From Dichotomopilus funicola (taxonomy: Eukaryota > Ascomycota > Sordariomycetes > Sordariales > Chaetomiaceae): 64,000 nt of DNA. A model generated the notes under the pieces. That model made no database searches, had not been told where the DNA came from, and was given only the letters and a program-made list of their open reading frames with translations. Location: assembly GCF_033296635.1 (NCBI RefSeq), contig NW_026944047.1, positions 124,001 through 188,000 on the forward strand, written 5' to 3'. Below are positions 30,537 through 43,584 of the stretch, one piece after another. Positions within the stretch are counted from its first letter, which is position 1. Every line of letters starts with the position of its first letter. A program made the position numbers and the translations under genes.

Positions 30537-33500
30537 AGCGGACCTACATCTAAGATATCAGATGTGAATGGCCGGGCCGAAGTGGCCCGAAGTTGCGAGT
30601 CTGAAGGTTTCCGGAAGGTGCTAGGCAGAAGGTGATGGTGTGGAAAGAGAATGCGCGCCTTCCGCAAAGTTTCTGATCGAGTTTACCACCACGATCTCAA
30701 CAGGAAGGCACGACTTAGTCCGAAGCCTAACACAAAATAACAAATTGGAAATTGCCAGCGCTGTTCAAAATCCCAATTCACTCAATCTTTTGCTCTTTGA
30801 CTACCTCCCACCATCCTCCAACCACACTCCTAGTCCAAAAGGCATGTCCTGCAGCTGCTCTCACACTTACCCCATAAACAAAAGAACCAATAAATAACAA
30901 ACACCAGTCGCTTTGAAGTTTGTTATGTCTTACGTTCATAGCCTCAACGGTCGCGGCGGGAACTTGCCTCCTATGGCTCCAAAATTACTTCCCACCACGC
31001 CGAGAGAAGTCCTACGCGAAACCATGCCGCCGTTGAAGTTTACAAAGCTTTTCTAGAAATTGACTTAGTCTTAATTCGTGCTCTAACTAAGAGCTGCAGA
31101 AACTGCAATCAAGAAACTGGACTTCAAGTCAAAAGGGGTACGGATAACTCCCCTGATTCTTTGTTGACTTTGGGACCCACTTTCTTTCTCCTTCCTCTCC
31201 ACATGTCTGTCTGATTGAGTACAACTGATGATGTTTAACGTTCAAAACTGACAAGTTGAAAGTCGTAGATACTTCCCGTAGATGAGCACTATCAGAGTTA
31301 TTTAAGCTTCTTTCTTACTCCCAGATTTTCAACCTAGGACGACACCGATTCCAAAGTCTCTTGCCACTCAATGGTTGGTTGCCCCTGCCAACGCGGCGGT
31401 GCACCACACATCACAAGCCACACCAAATGAACCTTCAATTACCTTCAGAACCTAGGAACCTTCTGCATAGTATCGCTGTTTGCGGATTGGATAGCGCCGG
31501 ACCTCACACACGCAAAATTCTAATTTGCATCGGCATTGCCGAAAGGTTCTTACTGTTTCCCCTACTAGCATTGAAATTTGAGGCTACACAAACTGACAGA
31601 CTGACAAGACTGCGACACAATAGAAGACGCCAGAGGGAAATGTGCCAAGAGAACAACACCCTTGTACGTCCTCTTGAAGAATGATGCTATCATACCCTCT
31701 TTAGTTAGCTTGAACTTCGAACGAGACGAAAGTCCTACCCGATTGGTATCTAAGTGTGACCATGAGCATATCGCCATCGTCAATTCCCACGGCGGCCGCT
31801 TCCGTGTTATTCCGCCCCTTGCTCGTGAGTCGATTCAACCCTGGGGCCGTTTCGGCCTCGTGAGTGGCGAATGTGCGATGGTTGATGAAGCAGGGGTTGG
31901 TCCTGAGAACCTTCGCTAAACTCCCAACTGCATATCATGTTTCCCCATTCGGACATCGCAGCGCATACTTCTGCTGCCGCGTGGGGCCGCTCAGCCACAA
32001 GAAATCTTTCTTGTGGTCACCAGACATGCACTGTCCTTCACCCTCTGCTCGTTCGATTCCACCACGAGAGCGAGACGCGGCCGACGGAGCCCCCAAAAAC
32101 CAGTGTCAGCAAAACAAGTCGCGAAGTCGAAACCGGCGGCTCTCTGCTTCTGATCGTCATGGTTTGTGTAACACGGGCTAGATGGGCCGGGGGTGATTTT
32201 CCTCTTTCATTCCATTTTCCTTACAGGGATCTCGACGAGAAACACCACACCGAGGGGACCCCGCGATTGGGTATTGTCGTCGGCGAACACTACTGGGCGA
32301 TCTCTGGCGGACTGCGACCGTGACATTTTGACGGCATCGAAAGAGAAGAGGGTGTGGGACATGGGGCCTGACCTCGCGTTGTACAGACTCGCGCCTTCGG
32401 CGGTGCGCGCCCTGCGCGCCCTACAGGCACCGTGCCCGTATTGTGTAACACCTAATATGCCGCCCAAGAAAAGGTTCGGCATTGGGGAAACACCCGGCAC
32501 CGCCACGAGGTGAGGTCCCGGTCGCAGAATGGCGGGTGCCGCGGGAGATCGGAAAGGGCAGATTGCGGAGTCTGGTTGCGCCAGCAACCTTCTCATCGAA
32601 CGTCTCGTCGTTGCGGTGTCAAAGTGTAAAATTTATTTTGCCTGGTTGGTTGTTGCTCGTTGACGAAACGAACTGTTTGTGGATTGTGGATCTGCAATGC
32701 TGGGCGCCCCGGGCCTAGTCGAGACCCATCACGGCAAGATGAACCACATCACCTGCGTCCAGAGATCGAGCAGCAGCACAGTGGTCGATGGGAAGCAAAG
32801 AAACTGTTCTCGCTTTCCGCCCCGTATCTGTATTCTGTATGGCCAGCTCAAGAAACTAGGCCCCAACAACGGGCCGCTGGAGCATCCATCCCTGAACCAA
32901 TGATGGGCCGTCTGAGGCCAGATGCGGGAGGGCGGATTCGGCCGGGCCGGGTTGGTTGTTGGTTTGGCTTCCCGTTCCATTCTTCACTTTCTTCGGCCCC
33001 CCCAAAAGCGACCTCACAAGTGACCATCACGACCTTTCCCCTCTCCACCATGGCTCTGGGAACCCAATAACATGCTTCAACTCCTTAAAACAAAGTGATA
33101 GTGTCACCGCCCTTTTACAGCCCCCCTCTCTCCGGCTTTCCGCCCTTCCGCCTTCCGCCTTCCGCCTCTTTTCCACATCGAGTTTTCTCATACCGCTCCA
33201 TTTTCACCACCCCCCACCTGCTCGCAACTTTCCCTCTTTGGTACGCGCGGACAGATGCTGTGCTCTCCCTACCCAGGCGGCAACCCGCATAACTGCTTTA
33301 TGCAGCCATCACCCAACATGGTGCGCCCCCTGCCAGCAAGGCGTCAGTGGCCCTCTCTGGCAATGGCCCTCTCCGGCAGTGGGCCTCTTCAGTAGTGGCC
33401 CCGGCCGGGGAGGGGTTAGTTACCCACCCCAATGCTGCTGCCCCCGGACAGGGCAGAATCTCAGGTGGTCTGTATGTAGGTACTGGGCTGTACCACGACG

Positions 33501-35033
33501 TTACAGCGTCGCGCACCGCAGCACTCCAAATAGGACCTACATCATGACGGGCAGGAGCAATAAAGAAGAGAGGCGGGGGCGTAGCCACTCACTCATACCC
33601 TGGAATATCCCCCGTCGTCGGAGTAGACAAGTACAAAATACACAGTAGTTAGACAGGTAAATATCAGGGCGAGGACAGAGAGGGGCGCGAAAATGCCGAC
33701 TGACAAATGAAGCCCCGACCGAATTGGGGCGGAATTATGGAGAGATGCGAAGACAAGAGAGAAGTCGAAGGTTTCCCGTCTAAAACACTTGGGTCCGAGG
33801 CAGGCAAGACACGGAGGGTGACACACACCGAGACACACACACACAGAGAGAGAGAGACACCGCACATGCCCTCACTCCCTCACACTTCACACTCGCACAC
33901 ACACACGCGCGTGTATGCATGCAAAGGACTTTTTCTCCCCGCTATCAGCGGCCCCTGTCCTGCCTGTCAAGTGTACAACTGAAGTTGATGGCGCTGATGA
34001 TCCTCCCCCTTTTTACACCAAAGAAACCCCCTGCCGCTGGGTTCATCGATGCAACTTAGGCGCTAACTAACCCTTGGACTTTTTAGTCTTCTTTCCTCTG
34101 CCCCCTCACACGTTTTAGTTCCGACCTGTTGGTGATACGGAAGCATGAAAGCAAGGCAGACAGGGCAGGGCAGACAAGAACCTAGAACGTGGACGCTTAG
34201 TAGCCAGAAAAAAGTGGATGTCTTCGAGCACACTGTGCAAGAAAGATGAGAAGACCGGCCGGATCTGTGGTCCTCGGCGATTACTCGATCCAATTACGTA
34301 CAGTGGGTACCCAGACCTACATACACACACTCGCACATACATACGAACATGAGAATTAGATGGAGCGGGTGGGGGAGGAGCCGAATGGTTGGGACTCGAG
34401 ACGATTTGTCTGTGTCATCACGTTCTTTTAGGCCGGTATTATTATGGGGAAAGGGAGTCACAAGCAAGGGCCATAGGCTGGTCGAGGATGCCGAGGCGTT
34501 TTTTGATGTAGGTGTCAATGTATCATTACAAATTGTCAGTATTTGAGAGATGGATGTGTTGGTAGATAGGTGTTAAATAAGGCAATCATGTTGCTCTGCC
34601 AAGCAAGCTCTAAGGGAGAGACGGAAAGAGTAAAGAAAATAAGAGAAAATAAGACACAGAGTGGAAAGAGAAAAAAAAAGTAGCTAGAACGTGATAGAAA
34701 CGAAGTGCTAAAAAGTATCAAGAAGAAAATCGTAACAAGGTATCACTGTAAGTTTGTCATGCCTCATAACCCATCCGGTACCGAATGACCCTGCCCAGCA
34801 ACGCTGAAAAAAAAAGCCCAAGCAAGATCTAAAACCCAAACCCAACCCTTGTGTTGTTGATGTCCACTGTCCCCCGCCGCAAAAGTAGTTTTTGCAATTT
34901 TTGATGATGACATGTGTAAAAGATGTGTAAAATGTAAGAGAAAAAGAAAAGGAAAGAATACAAAAAAGAACAGGAAAATGAGAAAGAAAACGTAAGAAAA
35001 AGGTAAGAAAGGAAACAAGCAACGTAAAAAATA
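30537..35033. other. 4.5 kb intergenic region with simple repeats
   Basis: No supported gene. From 30540 to about 31000 it is the upstream region of the orphan gene; 33820-33925 is a CA/GA microsatellite; 34310-34345 is CA/CATA-rich; 34560-35030 is purine-rich (AAGAGAAAA runs) and probably the 3' region of the C2H2 gene. Open frames at 31937-32323, 32660-33070 and 32956-33648 overlap and lack domains. Confidence 0.5.
33820..33925. repeat. CA/GA microsatellite
   Basis: Runs of ACACAC, AGAGAG and CACGCGCGTG occur within 106 bases, in the 3' flank of a C2H2 gene transcribed toward it. Confidence 0.7.
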
Positions 35034-37019
35034 TTACTCTAGGTCGTCCTCCTCGCCTTCCGCATCCTCATCCCCATCCGCATCAGCGTCAGCATCGAGA
35101 TCCTCTTCTGCATCTTCCTCCTCCTCCACCTCGTCCTCCTCATTCTGATATTGAACTCCCGATCTACCCATGGCCAACGCCCCGGGGGCATTCACAACCA
35201 CATTTCCGCCCGGGCCCCTCTTCAACGGGCTCCGGAGTATCCACTTCCCCCTTGCTGTGTCTTCCTCTCCATCTCCTGCCTCGGCATCATGGCCAGCCTC
35301 GCTCTCGCGTGGCACAATAATAGCCACCTCTTTGCTAGACGCCCATTGCACAAGCGTCGGGTCTTCCTCTCCACCGAAAACCACGACACCCTTGCCATTC
35401 GGGCTGTTAGGTGACCCACGAGCCAGCTTGCTACCGCTACCGGCGCCGCCAGTCCGAGTCCGGTCCATGTGCTTTGCAACATGCTCCATGCGCAGGTTCC
35501 AGGCATTTTCGCCGCGGAAAGCCTCTGCTCCACAGTCCGGCACGGGGCAGCGCATCAAGGTGGGCAGGTGGCAGCGCGGGTGCATGGCTTTAGCCTGGAG
35601 CTGTTTGACATGATCGTTCCATTTGGCTTCGAGGGTCGCGGTAGCCGGGTCTTTGTTGTTGGAATTCTTGCTACCGGCGTGGGACTTGGAAGTGGAAGAG
35701 GACGACCGTTTGCCGGGTGGTGGTAGGATGTCTTTGAGTTCCGGGGGAGCGTGCATGCGCTTGAGGTGCTGCGTGTAGAGATCTTTGCGGTTGAAGATAT
35801 TGCCGGTAGGGTTTGTGGAACCCGGTGATGTAGCGTGCTGGGGGTGTTCGGGATTGGAGTCTTTGGCGTTCTCGCAGGTGCCTTCTTGACAGGCCCAGTA
35901 GTACAGGAGGAGATGTTGGGTCAAGACGTGACGCTTCCACTCGTTCTTGGTAGCAAAGGTTGATTCACATCCGGCAAAGTCAAAGACACAGTTGAACGGA
36001 CGATGATGCTCCTTTTTGATGTGTGTCTCGAGTTCGCCCCTGGAGGGAAAGGCACGCTTGCAGTCCGGGCAGTTAGACCGAAACTTCCCGGCAGAAGAGG
36101 ACGGGATCGTGCGTGGAACCGTGGCTGGGGCTGGGTTGGTCGCCCGGGCTCGGGTCCGGCGCGAAGGAGATGAGGTAGCAGCAACAGTCGTTGTTGCCTT
36201 GGCTCCCCGTCGTCCCGTTGCCCGGGCGTTCGACTTTCGCCTCTTGCGGGGTTGATAGTCCTCATCACTGTCGTTCTTCGGCCGTTTGGCTGACACATCC
36301 CCAGGAAAGTGCGCGGTCTCCTCCAGTGGGGGATATTGGCTCATTGGCCCGGTGTCTTCCTTGTCTGTGACGGGCATCTGCTCGAGCTGAGGGTTCCCGG
36401 GCCCAAAGCCCACAATGGGGCTGGTGTCATAGTAGCCGGCCGTGGTATTGAAGTCGATCAGACCGGCGTCACTCTCAGAGTACTCGGGCGGTTGCTGGTT
36501 GGGGTTGATGTCGAACGGACGAACAAAGTTGGGAAAGTTGGGACCCATGGCGCCGAATTGCATGGCATGTGCGAAACCTTCTAGAGGTAGCGGGGCCTGG
36601 GATGGCGAGAACAGGGTCGTGTCAGGAGGCGTGGTAGGGTAGTTGTCGTAGTACGACTCGGTGTCGGAAGGGCTGAGGACGTTGCTAGACGTATGTTCGA
36701 AGGAAGGGAGAGGGCTGGTGAAGCGGGGATGCGAGGTGATCCCTGCGGCCGTCTGGATGGGTGAATGGTCGCTCGGTGTCCGGACAGGAATCTCGGGAGC
36801 AAGGAAGATGGGCTGATGGTTCTCCTTCGAGGCGTGATGTGCGGGAGCCGCCCAGCTGTGGTGGAGGTAGGAGTCCGATGGGGTGTTGGAGAGGCTCGGG
36901 TCGATACAGCTCATGCTCGAGATCCCAAAGTTGCTTTCTAGCTCGTGGTAGGAGGGATTCCCAAAAGGCATATCTTCGGGGGAGAAGGCAGCGTCCCCGA
37001 AGGCGTGAGGGTTGGCCAT
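35034..37019 (-). CDS. C2H2 zinc-finger protein A, probable transcription factor
   Basis: Single exon, 661 residues from ATG 37019 (CCACCATGGCC, a strong context); the frame is open 31 codons further but without ATG. Four fingers: CPDCKRAFPSRGELETHIKK (from about 317), CVFDFAGCESTFATKNEWKR (about 344), a long-looped one from CQEGTC to HLKRMH (about 377-423) and CPVPDCGAEAFRGENAW (about 491). The first 250 residues are acidic/Pro/Ser-rich and could activate transcription; a basic RKRRKSNARATGRRGAK patch (about 257-273) is a likely nuclear signal; the last 40 residues are almost all Asp/Glu. The second finger's KNEWKRH core matches the KNDWKRH core of the next gene, so the two are probably related. 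Target genes unknown. Confidence 0.88.
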   Translation of the reverse strand: MANPHAFGDAAFSPEDMPFGNPSYHELESNFGISSMSCIDPSLSNTPSDSYLHHSWAAPAHHASKENHQPIFLAPEIPVRTPSDHSPIQTAAGITSHPRFTSPLPSFEHTSSNVLSPSDTESYYDNYPTTPPDTTLFSPSQAPLPLEGFAHAMQFGAMGPNFPNFVRPFDINPNQQPPEYSESDAGLIDFNTTAGYYDTSPIVGFGPGNPQLEQMPVTDKEDTGPMSQYPPLEETAHFPGDVSAKRPKNDSDEDYQPRKRRKSNARATGRRGAKATTTVAATSSPSRRTRARATNPAPATVPRTIPSSSAGKFRSNCPDCKRAFPSRGELETHIKKEHHRPFNCVFDFAGCESTFATKNEWKRHVLTQHLLLYYWACQEGTCENAKDSNPEHPQHATSPGSTNPTGNIFNRKDLYTQHLKRMHAPPELKDILPPPGKRSSSSTSKSHAGSKNSNNKDPATATLEAKWNDHVKQLQAKAMHPRCHLPTLMRCPVPDCGAEAFRGENAWNLRMEHVAKHMDRTRTGGAGSGSKLARGSPNSPNGKGVVVFGGEEDPTLVQWASSKEVAIIVPRESEAGHDAEAGDGEEDTARGKWILRSPLKRGPGGNVVVNAPGALAMGRSGVQYQNEEDEVEEEEDAEEDLDADADADGDEDAEGEEDDLE

Positions 37020-40000
37020 GGTGGGAGGGATGTCGAGCTTTATTTGTCTCGACAGCGGGCCGTGAATCTCGTCGACAGCGTGCCCAAGCGGCGGAGAAAG
37101 GGGGACAAACAAAAAGAGAGCCCGGTAGGCGGTGACGGCGAGGTGTCGAGGCCCGGTGAACTCGAGAGAGACGGAAGGTGGGTCAGGAGAGGATAGTATC
37201 AGGAACTCTTCCTCGGGTATGAGCTTTGCGGCGGCGGGGGCGGTTTATGTATGGCTGAGGTACGGGATCTGGGGCTTTCCCATCGACTCTACTCGACCGA
37301 AAGCGATGCGTCGATCGAAGGGGGAGTGGGACATGGAGCGTTGGAGGAAGGAAAACGGGCGCTTGACTGACCAGGGCATACTCAGGGAAATAGTTCCTGA
37401 GCTGAGTGGCCGATCTGGACGTCGACGTGCAAGTGAGAAAGCCTGGGCCGCCATCTTCCTCCTCCCACCCCCTACACGCCTCTCTTGAAATCGACTGCGT
37501 CTCCGTAGGTCTTGTGCGCAGTCTCCAGGCCCCTGCTCTTATCCCACACCCCGTTTCTCCCCTTCCGCACCCCCCCTAGCCCCCGGTTTCCCTCGCCCTC
37601 CACTCTTCCCTTGAGCAGAGCCGCATCATGTAGCTCCCCAGCTTATTTTGGTGGATCGGTACTAAAATTCACCCTCGACGGCACAGCGCGGCATGCTGTG
37701 CGGGGCTGAGCAGCCATTCGTGGTACGAACTCTTAGCACTTTGACTGCACCAGTCGAATTGCGTTCCTTGCACCCCTGGAGACCGGCGTTGGCGTTAGTG
37801 TGTGGATCGACTTGGCTGTGCCGCACACGCAGAAGGCCGGCCTGAGAGGTCAAATGGGTGGCCTTGTTTTCTTGGAGGCCAAGGGTGTGTGTGTGTGTGT
37901 CAGTGTGAGTGAGTGATTCCCCAACTCGGTCTCTCTTGCCCTCATTGACTTTACCTGTCACACCTAGTGCAAAGACCCTGACAGGGAAAGACGGCTTTCA
38001 CACTCACGTCCCCGCCCCCACTCACCGTCGTAGACCCCCACTCCCCATAAGTGGATGGGCATTGGACGTCTTTGATGCAAGACCGTTCCGTCGTTCGCGG
38101 CCCATCGCGTTCGATATGTGGTCCCGCAACGCTACAAGGTTAAGCCCTGCCCGACCTTGAGCCTCGAGGTTTGTCGAATATTCTCCATGGATGGAGCGAA
38201 ACTGGACTGGACGACGCAGGACAGCGCGTGGGCGCGCCTTGGCTGGCTCGCAGAATCGCCGATGGCCTGTTGCGGCCCACGCCTGGTGATGCGGTTATGC
38301 AGCAGCAAAGACGAGGCAACTCAACGGCGGTGAAACGCAACGTTAGCTAGTCCGGCCCAACTGCATCACCAACTGCATCAGGCGCAGGGTCCCTAAATTT
38401 GTGAACCATGTCAGGAGAGCCGGTTGCTGGCGGGTCTCAACAATCTCCGTGGCCGCGGATTGTGACCCCGCAGAATGGCTGATGAAATCTGATCAATTGA
38501 TGGTGATGGGTGGAAGAAAGTCCCCCATACGGCACCTCCCCCCGTAAAAATTGGTCGCATCTGGCGAGTTCACTGGTGGTGTTGTTCGCAACTGCCCCGG
38601 AAATCACCCCGAGGTGTGGAGACTCAGTCGACTCATATTTCAGTCGTTGTTGCCCTTGTTAAGCATTGTGTGCATTGTGTTGCAACGCCCCTTCCACGGT
38701 GACCCCGGTTTGGGTTTCCCGTGATCGCTCTTTCCCCGAGAAAAAGTCCCATTCACCGTTTTCTTGTCTCTGCAATTTCCTTTCCTTCTTTTTCCTGACC
38801 CTCCATCACCACTCGCGCATGCTTGAGTTGCATTTTGTCTCTTGCTTGCATTGCGTTCTGCGTTTCCCGTCTGACGCCTTGCTCCATATTGACCGCTTGC
38901 TGCTTTCTGCTTGCTGCTTGCCGTTCTGGCCGATTGATGTTCGGTCGCCATGCATGGCTCGGTATGTAGCAAACTCCCGTCCCGTGGAGATGACGCAGAC
39001 ACCGACTCGGCAAGCACCCGGCTCAAGGTTGGCGACTTTGCTCCTCAACCCGCGTTGTGGCACGTCACGCGGCGAACGCCTTAAATCTGGGGTTGTTCGC
39101 CCGACCACTGTGAGAACACCAGGAAAGACGGGACGACTTCCGTATTCCTCGCTCCCGGCTGTGGGCAATCTCTCGCCCTGCCCAGGTGATGATGAAGCGC
39201 CTCCCATTGGGCACCTGCATCCCGATTTTGGTTCTCAGCCTCCCAGCGCCCTGGATCTGCCGGCTTACGACCCTTACGAAGTTACGACAGATGCACGGGA
39301 TCTAGGACCCGTTCAGGGTAACATCATGGAGACGGTCCCTATTCCGTTGTTGCGCCGCTGAGCTCAGTGGGGAAATTCCCTCTCGCGGAATCCAGCCAGG
39401 GCACACCTCAAGATCGAACAGTTGCGGAGGAAGAGAGATGCTGCCATTCCGCCCCACTCCCCCCTCTCTCTTCCTCCCACCCGGCGTGCGCAGCATTCCA
39501 CTTCCAGGTTGCATATTCCCCAGCGCGTCAAAGTCGCGCCGCTTCCTTTCCGTCTTCCGGCACTGATTCTCAGAGGCCACGCGCGTACTTCTCGATCCGC
39601 TCTCGTCTACCGACCGTGCCCCTCCCAGACTGCCCCCGGCATACTCTTACAAGTACTGCAGTACCGCGCGGAACTCATCATCCCAACTCTGAGAGGTCGC
39701 CGATCGGCTGGGGTGCGGCACGGTTTGGGCCCCAACATGATACCTACATAAACTAGTATGTTTCTTGGGCCAATCCCATCATTACAGACGGGAGAAGGTT
39801 GTCTGGGTGGCTATTCTGTGTGTACCGGCAAGCGCTTGGGGCTGTCTTGTCTCTCCCGGTGCCATGGTAAAGAGGTCCCTTGACAAGGGTCGAGAGACAG
39901 ACGACGGGCTCCTTTATTCACAGCACGGGACATTCCGCCCAACAAACCATCACAGGATTTTCGCTCGGGCACCACCTCGCGTCGCTTAGTTTGTCGAGCT

Positions 40001-43000
40001 CCCCGTTCCAAGACCTCAGAAGCCTGCTCACCGACCTTTATCCCCTTTTCTCGAGATGCCTCGCCAATAAACCCTGCGATCCCGGATCGGATTTTATACT
40101 TTGGCCCGGAGAAGGCGAAGGGGAAGCATCAAACTAGACATCAAGCGCAGTTCCCGTCAGATGCTCCGTCCGGGCACTATGCTCCATGCCGGTTGAACCT
40201 GGACCCTCTCAGAGGACAGCACCCCCGCCGGTCCCTGCGCGTAACGGGCATGCCCGATGCAATCTTCCCAGTTCCTGCTTCCCAAATTTCCGTGCATGTG
40301 GTGGTCGAATGGAACAAGCGATCCGCGCCCGTCCCGCTGGCTTGGAGTCTGAAGCCCGCAGTTCCCCACAGGGGATTCTCCACAAGTCCCTAACTTACCG
40401 CTTTTGGCCAACCACGCCAACCCCAGCGGCCCGCGCAATTCTTGAGCCCATGGCACTCTGTACACTAGACTCTATGTACACTAGTGTAGGTAGGTAACAA
40501 GACTAACTATCCGTAGGACATCCAGATACCAGTGCGTAATGTACACACGACAGACAACGATACTACCTCAGAGTACAACGTCGTCCCAACCGCATTTCTT
40601 GAAACACTGCGCCGCGCCACAACCGTTCAGCTCCGGATTCCCGAAAACACAACAGCAAAACCGCCAAATCACGATCGGTCCGCCACAAATTTAGAGCGCA
40701 AGATAACCAAAGCAGCACCAGGTGGTCCCGCAACTAGGCGTTTACCTAATACCCGACCGAGTCTGAGCCCGTCTTGACACCATGACTGAGACAAGCTGCT
40801 CCGTGCAGCCAGCCACGCGGTTACCAAGCCAATCAGGGCCCCTTGATCGTTTGCTTCTTGTCTCGCACTTCGCAACTCCACTATCTCCGCGTGCTCGTCG
40901 AAGACTGCTGGAATCTTCGTTCTTTTCTCATCCGCGATCGCCGGGCTTGTTTCCCCCGCCAGTCCAGCCCCAAAGGGCCGACACAAGACATGATTGCAAA
41001 CCACGCTCAGGGCATGCCAGACCATGTCTTGCGTGTAATCAGCCCCCGGCGACCGCTGACCAACTGACTGGCTAACCATTCGACCCGTTCCGCTGATGGT
41101 TGCATATCACCCGCCCCATCGGCCCCTGCATATGCGGCAATGTTGGGGAACAGACTCGGTGCTGCTTTTTTGGTGGGATGGAGGGTTCTGAAAATATCCC
41201 TTCTGTCTCCGTACCGCCGATGCTCATTTGGCGGTTGAGAGTTGCCGGGACCAGTCAGCGAACCGCTGCGTTTGTCGGGACTGGGAGGCGCTTATGTGTC
41301 CCTGTCCCATGTGAGGATCGGGCACAGCAGCGCTCCCCATAAAATATTTTTGTTTATTCTGATGGGCTTGGACAAGCTAAGGACGAACTAAACGGTTCCG
41401 TCCTACCGGCCCGACTCTGCGACCTCCCGCCGCCACGCTAACTCTCGTCTAGCGTTTCCGAAAATCATCGCCATATCGTCATCCTGCACCCTCAGCTTCT
41501 TGTCTCACCCTGATGGCAAGTTCTCACATTCACCGACAGCTCTGGGGTTGCGTGCGTCGAGAGAAATGCAACGCTCTGGGCGGGAAAGCTGACACCGAAT
41601 GTGACGGACGGGATAACATTGCTGCCCTCACTGTCCTCACTGGGAGGTGAATGCCGAGGGGAGAGATCACTTCCTCATTCTCCTCCCCTTGCATAATTAT
41701 CGCGTGGGAACGGGTCCCCCCTGGTTGTCGTTTCCACGCGGGTGGCTGGCAATACCAGATCGTCGGGGCATACACAGCGCTCCGATTCACCCACCGTTGC
41801 CACCCATCCGCCAAATTCGCTTCCTTCCCGCTGGCGTACCCGTGTCGCGCACACGTTCTTGTCTCTTCTCCTTCCCGCTCACACTTCTCTCCACGCCGCT
41901 TCCGCCCACCTGTTCGCCCGGTTGTCTGCCCGCTGGCTCGTCTAGCTAACGTTACCCGTCTCCCGAGTATTCACTCCCGCACAGCACGCGGAACGTCCGG
42001 CCATCCAAACAAACCCTCACCCCCTCGCGATCCCTTCATCCCTCCGTTTTCCCTCCCGATCCAACCCTACCAATCTCCGCTGTGAAAACCTTCACCATCG
42101 GTACCGTTCCCCGGCAATCTCACGGGCCCCTCTCAGCCAACCACCCCTCGTCCAAAATCCACAACGTGAGGAAAACCACCCACCAACCTGACCTCCCCGG
42201 TCTCTGATCCGTTGCCCCCCCCTTTTTTTTTGTTCTCCCCTCAAACTAGGAAACCAACAGATCCAACCCCAAGATCCCCAACCAACCATATCCCCAGCAG
42301 ACGATACACCCCATCACCTCACCATCCCAGCCCGTTTTGTTGCCGTAGTATCTTGTCTCTCTCTCACACACACGCCCTCACGCCCTCACCAGGAACCCTG
42401 GCCTTCGCGTTTATTTTTTGGGTTTTCACCGGTTTTTTTCTTTTCTTTTTTTAATTTGTTCCGCAACCGCCTGACCAAAAGGGCCTCCTCCTCCAATACC
42501 ACTTTGCCACATCATACCTTGCCTTCCAACATGTCATAGAATAAGAATAGTTAATTTACCATATTTACTACCGTACACAGTAGGGGAAGGAGGGTAGCCA
42601 TTCGATGTGTCGATGTGTGACAATCTACCCGCTCATCTACCCTCTCACCTCTCCAACTATCCATTCATGATCTTGTGTACATGAGACCCGCCCGTCTGTT
42701 CACCCATCTTCCCCCCCCAACTCTCCACCCCCTCACATCTTGTGCGCAGCACGAAGACATGGGGAAAGAATCAGGGCAGTGGGGCTGGTGCGGAGATCCA
42801 AGTGAGGCCGACCAGGCTTTTTGTGGCGGAGGGGGGTGGGCTCGTTGTGAGGCAGTCCCTTGGGTTGAGTGGATTGGGTTGGCTGGCTGGTTGGGCTGGA
42901 TCAAGTTGGGGGCGGTAATCTGCCTTGTTGCCTTGTTGAGTGGGTTGTCTTATGTATGAACTGGTTGCCTTGTTACGAAATGGGCCGTATTACTGTTGTA

Positions 43001-43031
43001 TGTATGCATGTACATACACGCCTGAGCAGTC

Positions 43032-43060
43032 AGTGAGTGAGTGAGTGAGTGAGTGAGTGA
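43032..43060. repeat. AGTG tetranucleotide microsatellite
   Basis: About seven uninterrupted copies of AGTG lie within a cluster of short-period repeats. Confidence 0.85.
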
Positions 43061-43283
43061 TGGGATTTACGGATCCACAACCATCTTGCGGTTGTTTCAA
43101 GCTAGACCCCAAAGTAAGGAGGGAGGAGAAAGCGGTTCAGGGCTGAGAAACTGAGTCCACCGGGCTAGACAACCGGTGACGATCAAATCCTGGGTAGTTC
43201 CCTGTTTCAGTTCGTTCCATGATAGGATAGAATCTGAAGAAACCAAACTCCATTACCCTGACCCAACCAATCTTCCAGGATCA

Positions 43284-43385
43284 ATGGACAGATGGACAGA
43301 CGAACAGATGGATTGACATGAACGGACAGATGGATGTCCCGTCCAGATCGATAAATGTGCGGATCGGTGGACGGATACGGATAGA
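43284..43385. repeat. Degenerate GGACAGAT-type 8-bp tandem repeat
   Basis: Imperfect GGACAGAT/GGATAGAT units recur across about 100 bases, interrupted by substitutions. The GACAG core is shared with the array 140 bp downstream. Confidence 0.65.
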
Positions 43386-43520
43386 GACTAGTACATAATA
43401 GATGCCAAGGTGGCAGGCATGCAGTGAGGCCTACAGGCGGTAAGGGAATCCAAAGGTGGAAAGGTGCGAGATGAGGGCTGAGGGAGAGATGCCGGAAAGG
43501 TAGGCTTGCAGAGGGAAGCG

Positions 43521-43584
43521 AGACAGTGAGACAGCGAGACAGTGAGACAGCGAGACAGCGAGACAGCGAGACAGCGAGACAGCG
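43521..43584. repeat. AGACAGYG 8-bp tandem array
   Basis: Eight head-to-tail units, six AGACAGCG and two AGACAGTG, with no other differences. Minus-strand open frames across it read repetitive Leu/Ser/Arg/Cys peptides and are products of the repeat. Confidence 0.9.

Noticed and set aside
38666..39361. 231-codon plus frame
   Set aside because: No ATG in good context with homology, Cys-rich first half unlike protein, and reverse-strand frames of equal length. The last 60 codons look better but are not enough to call a gene.
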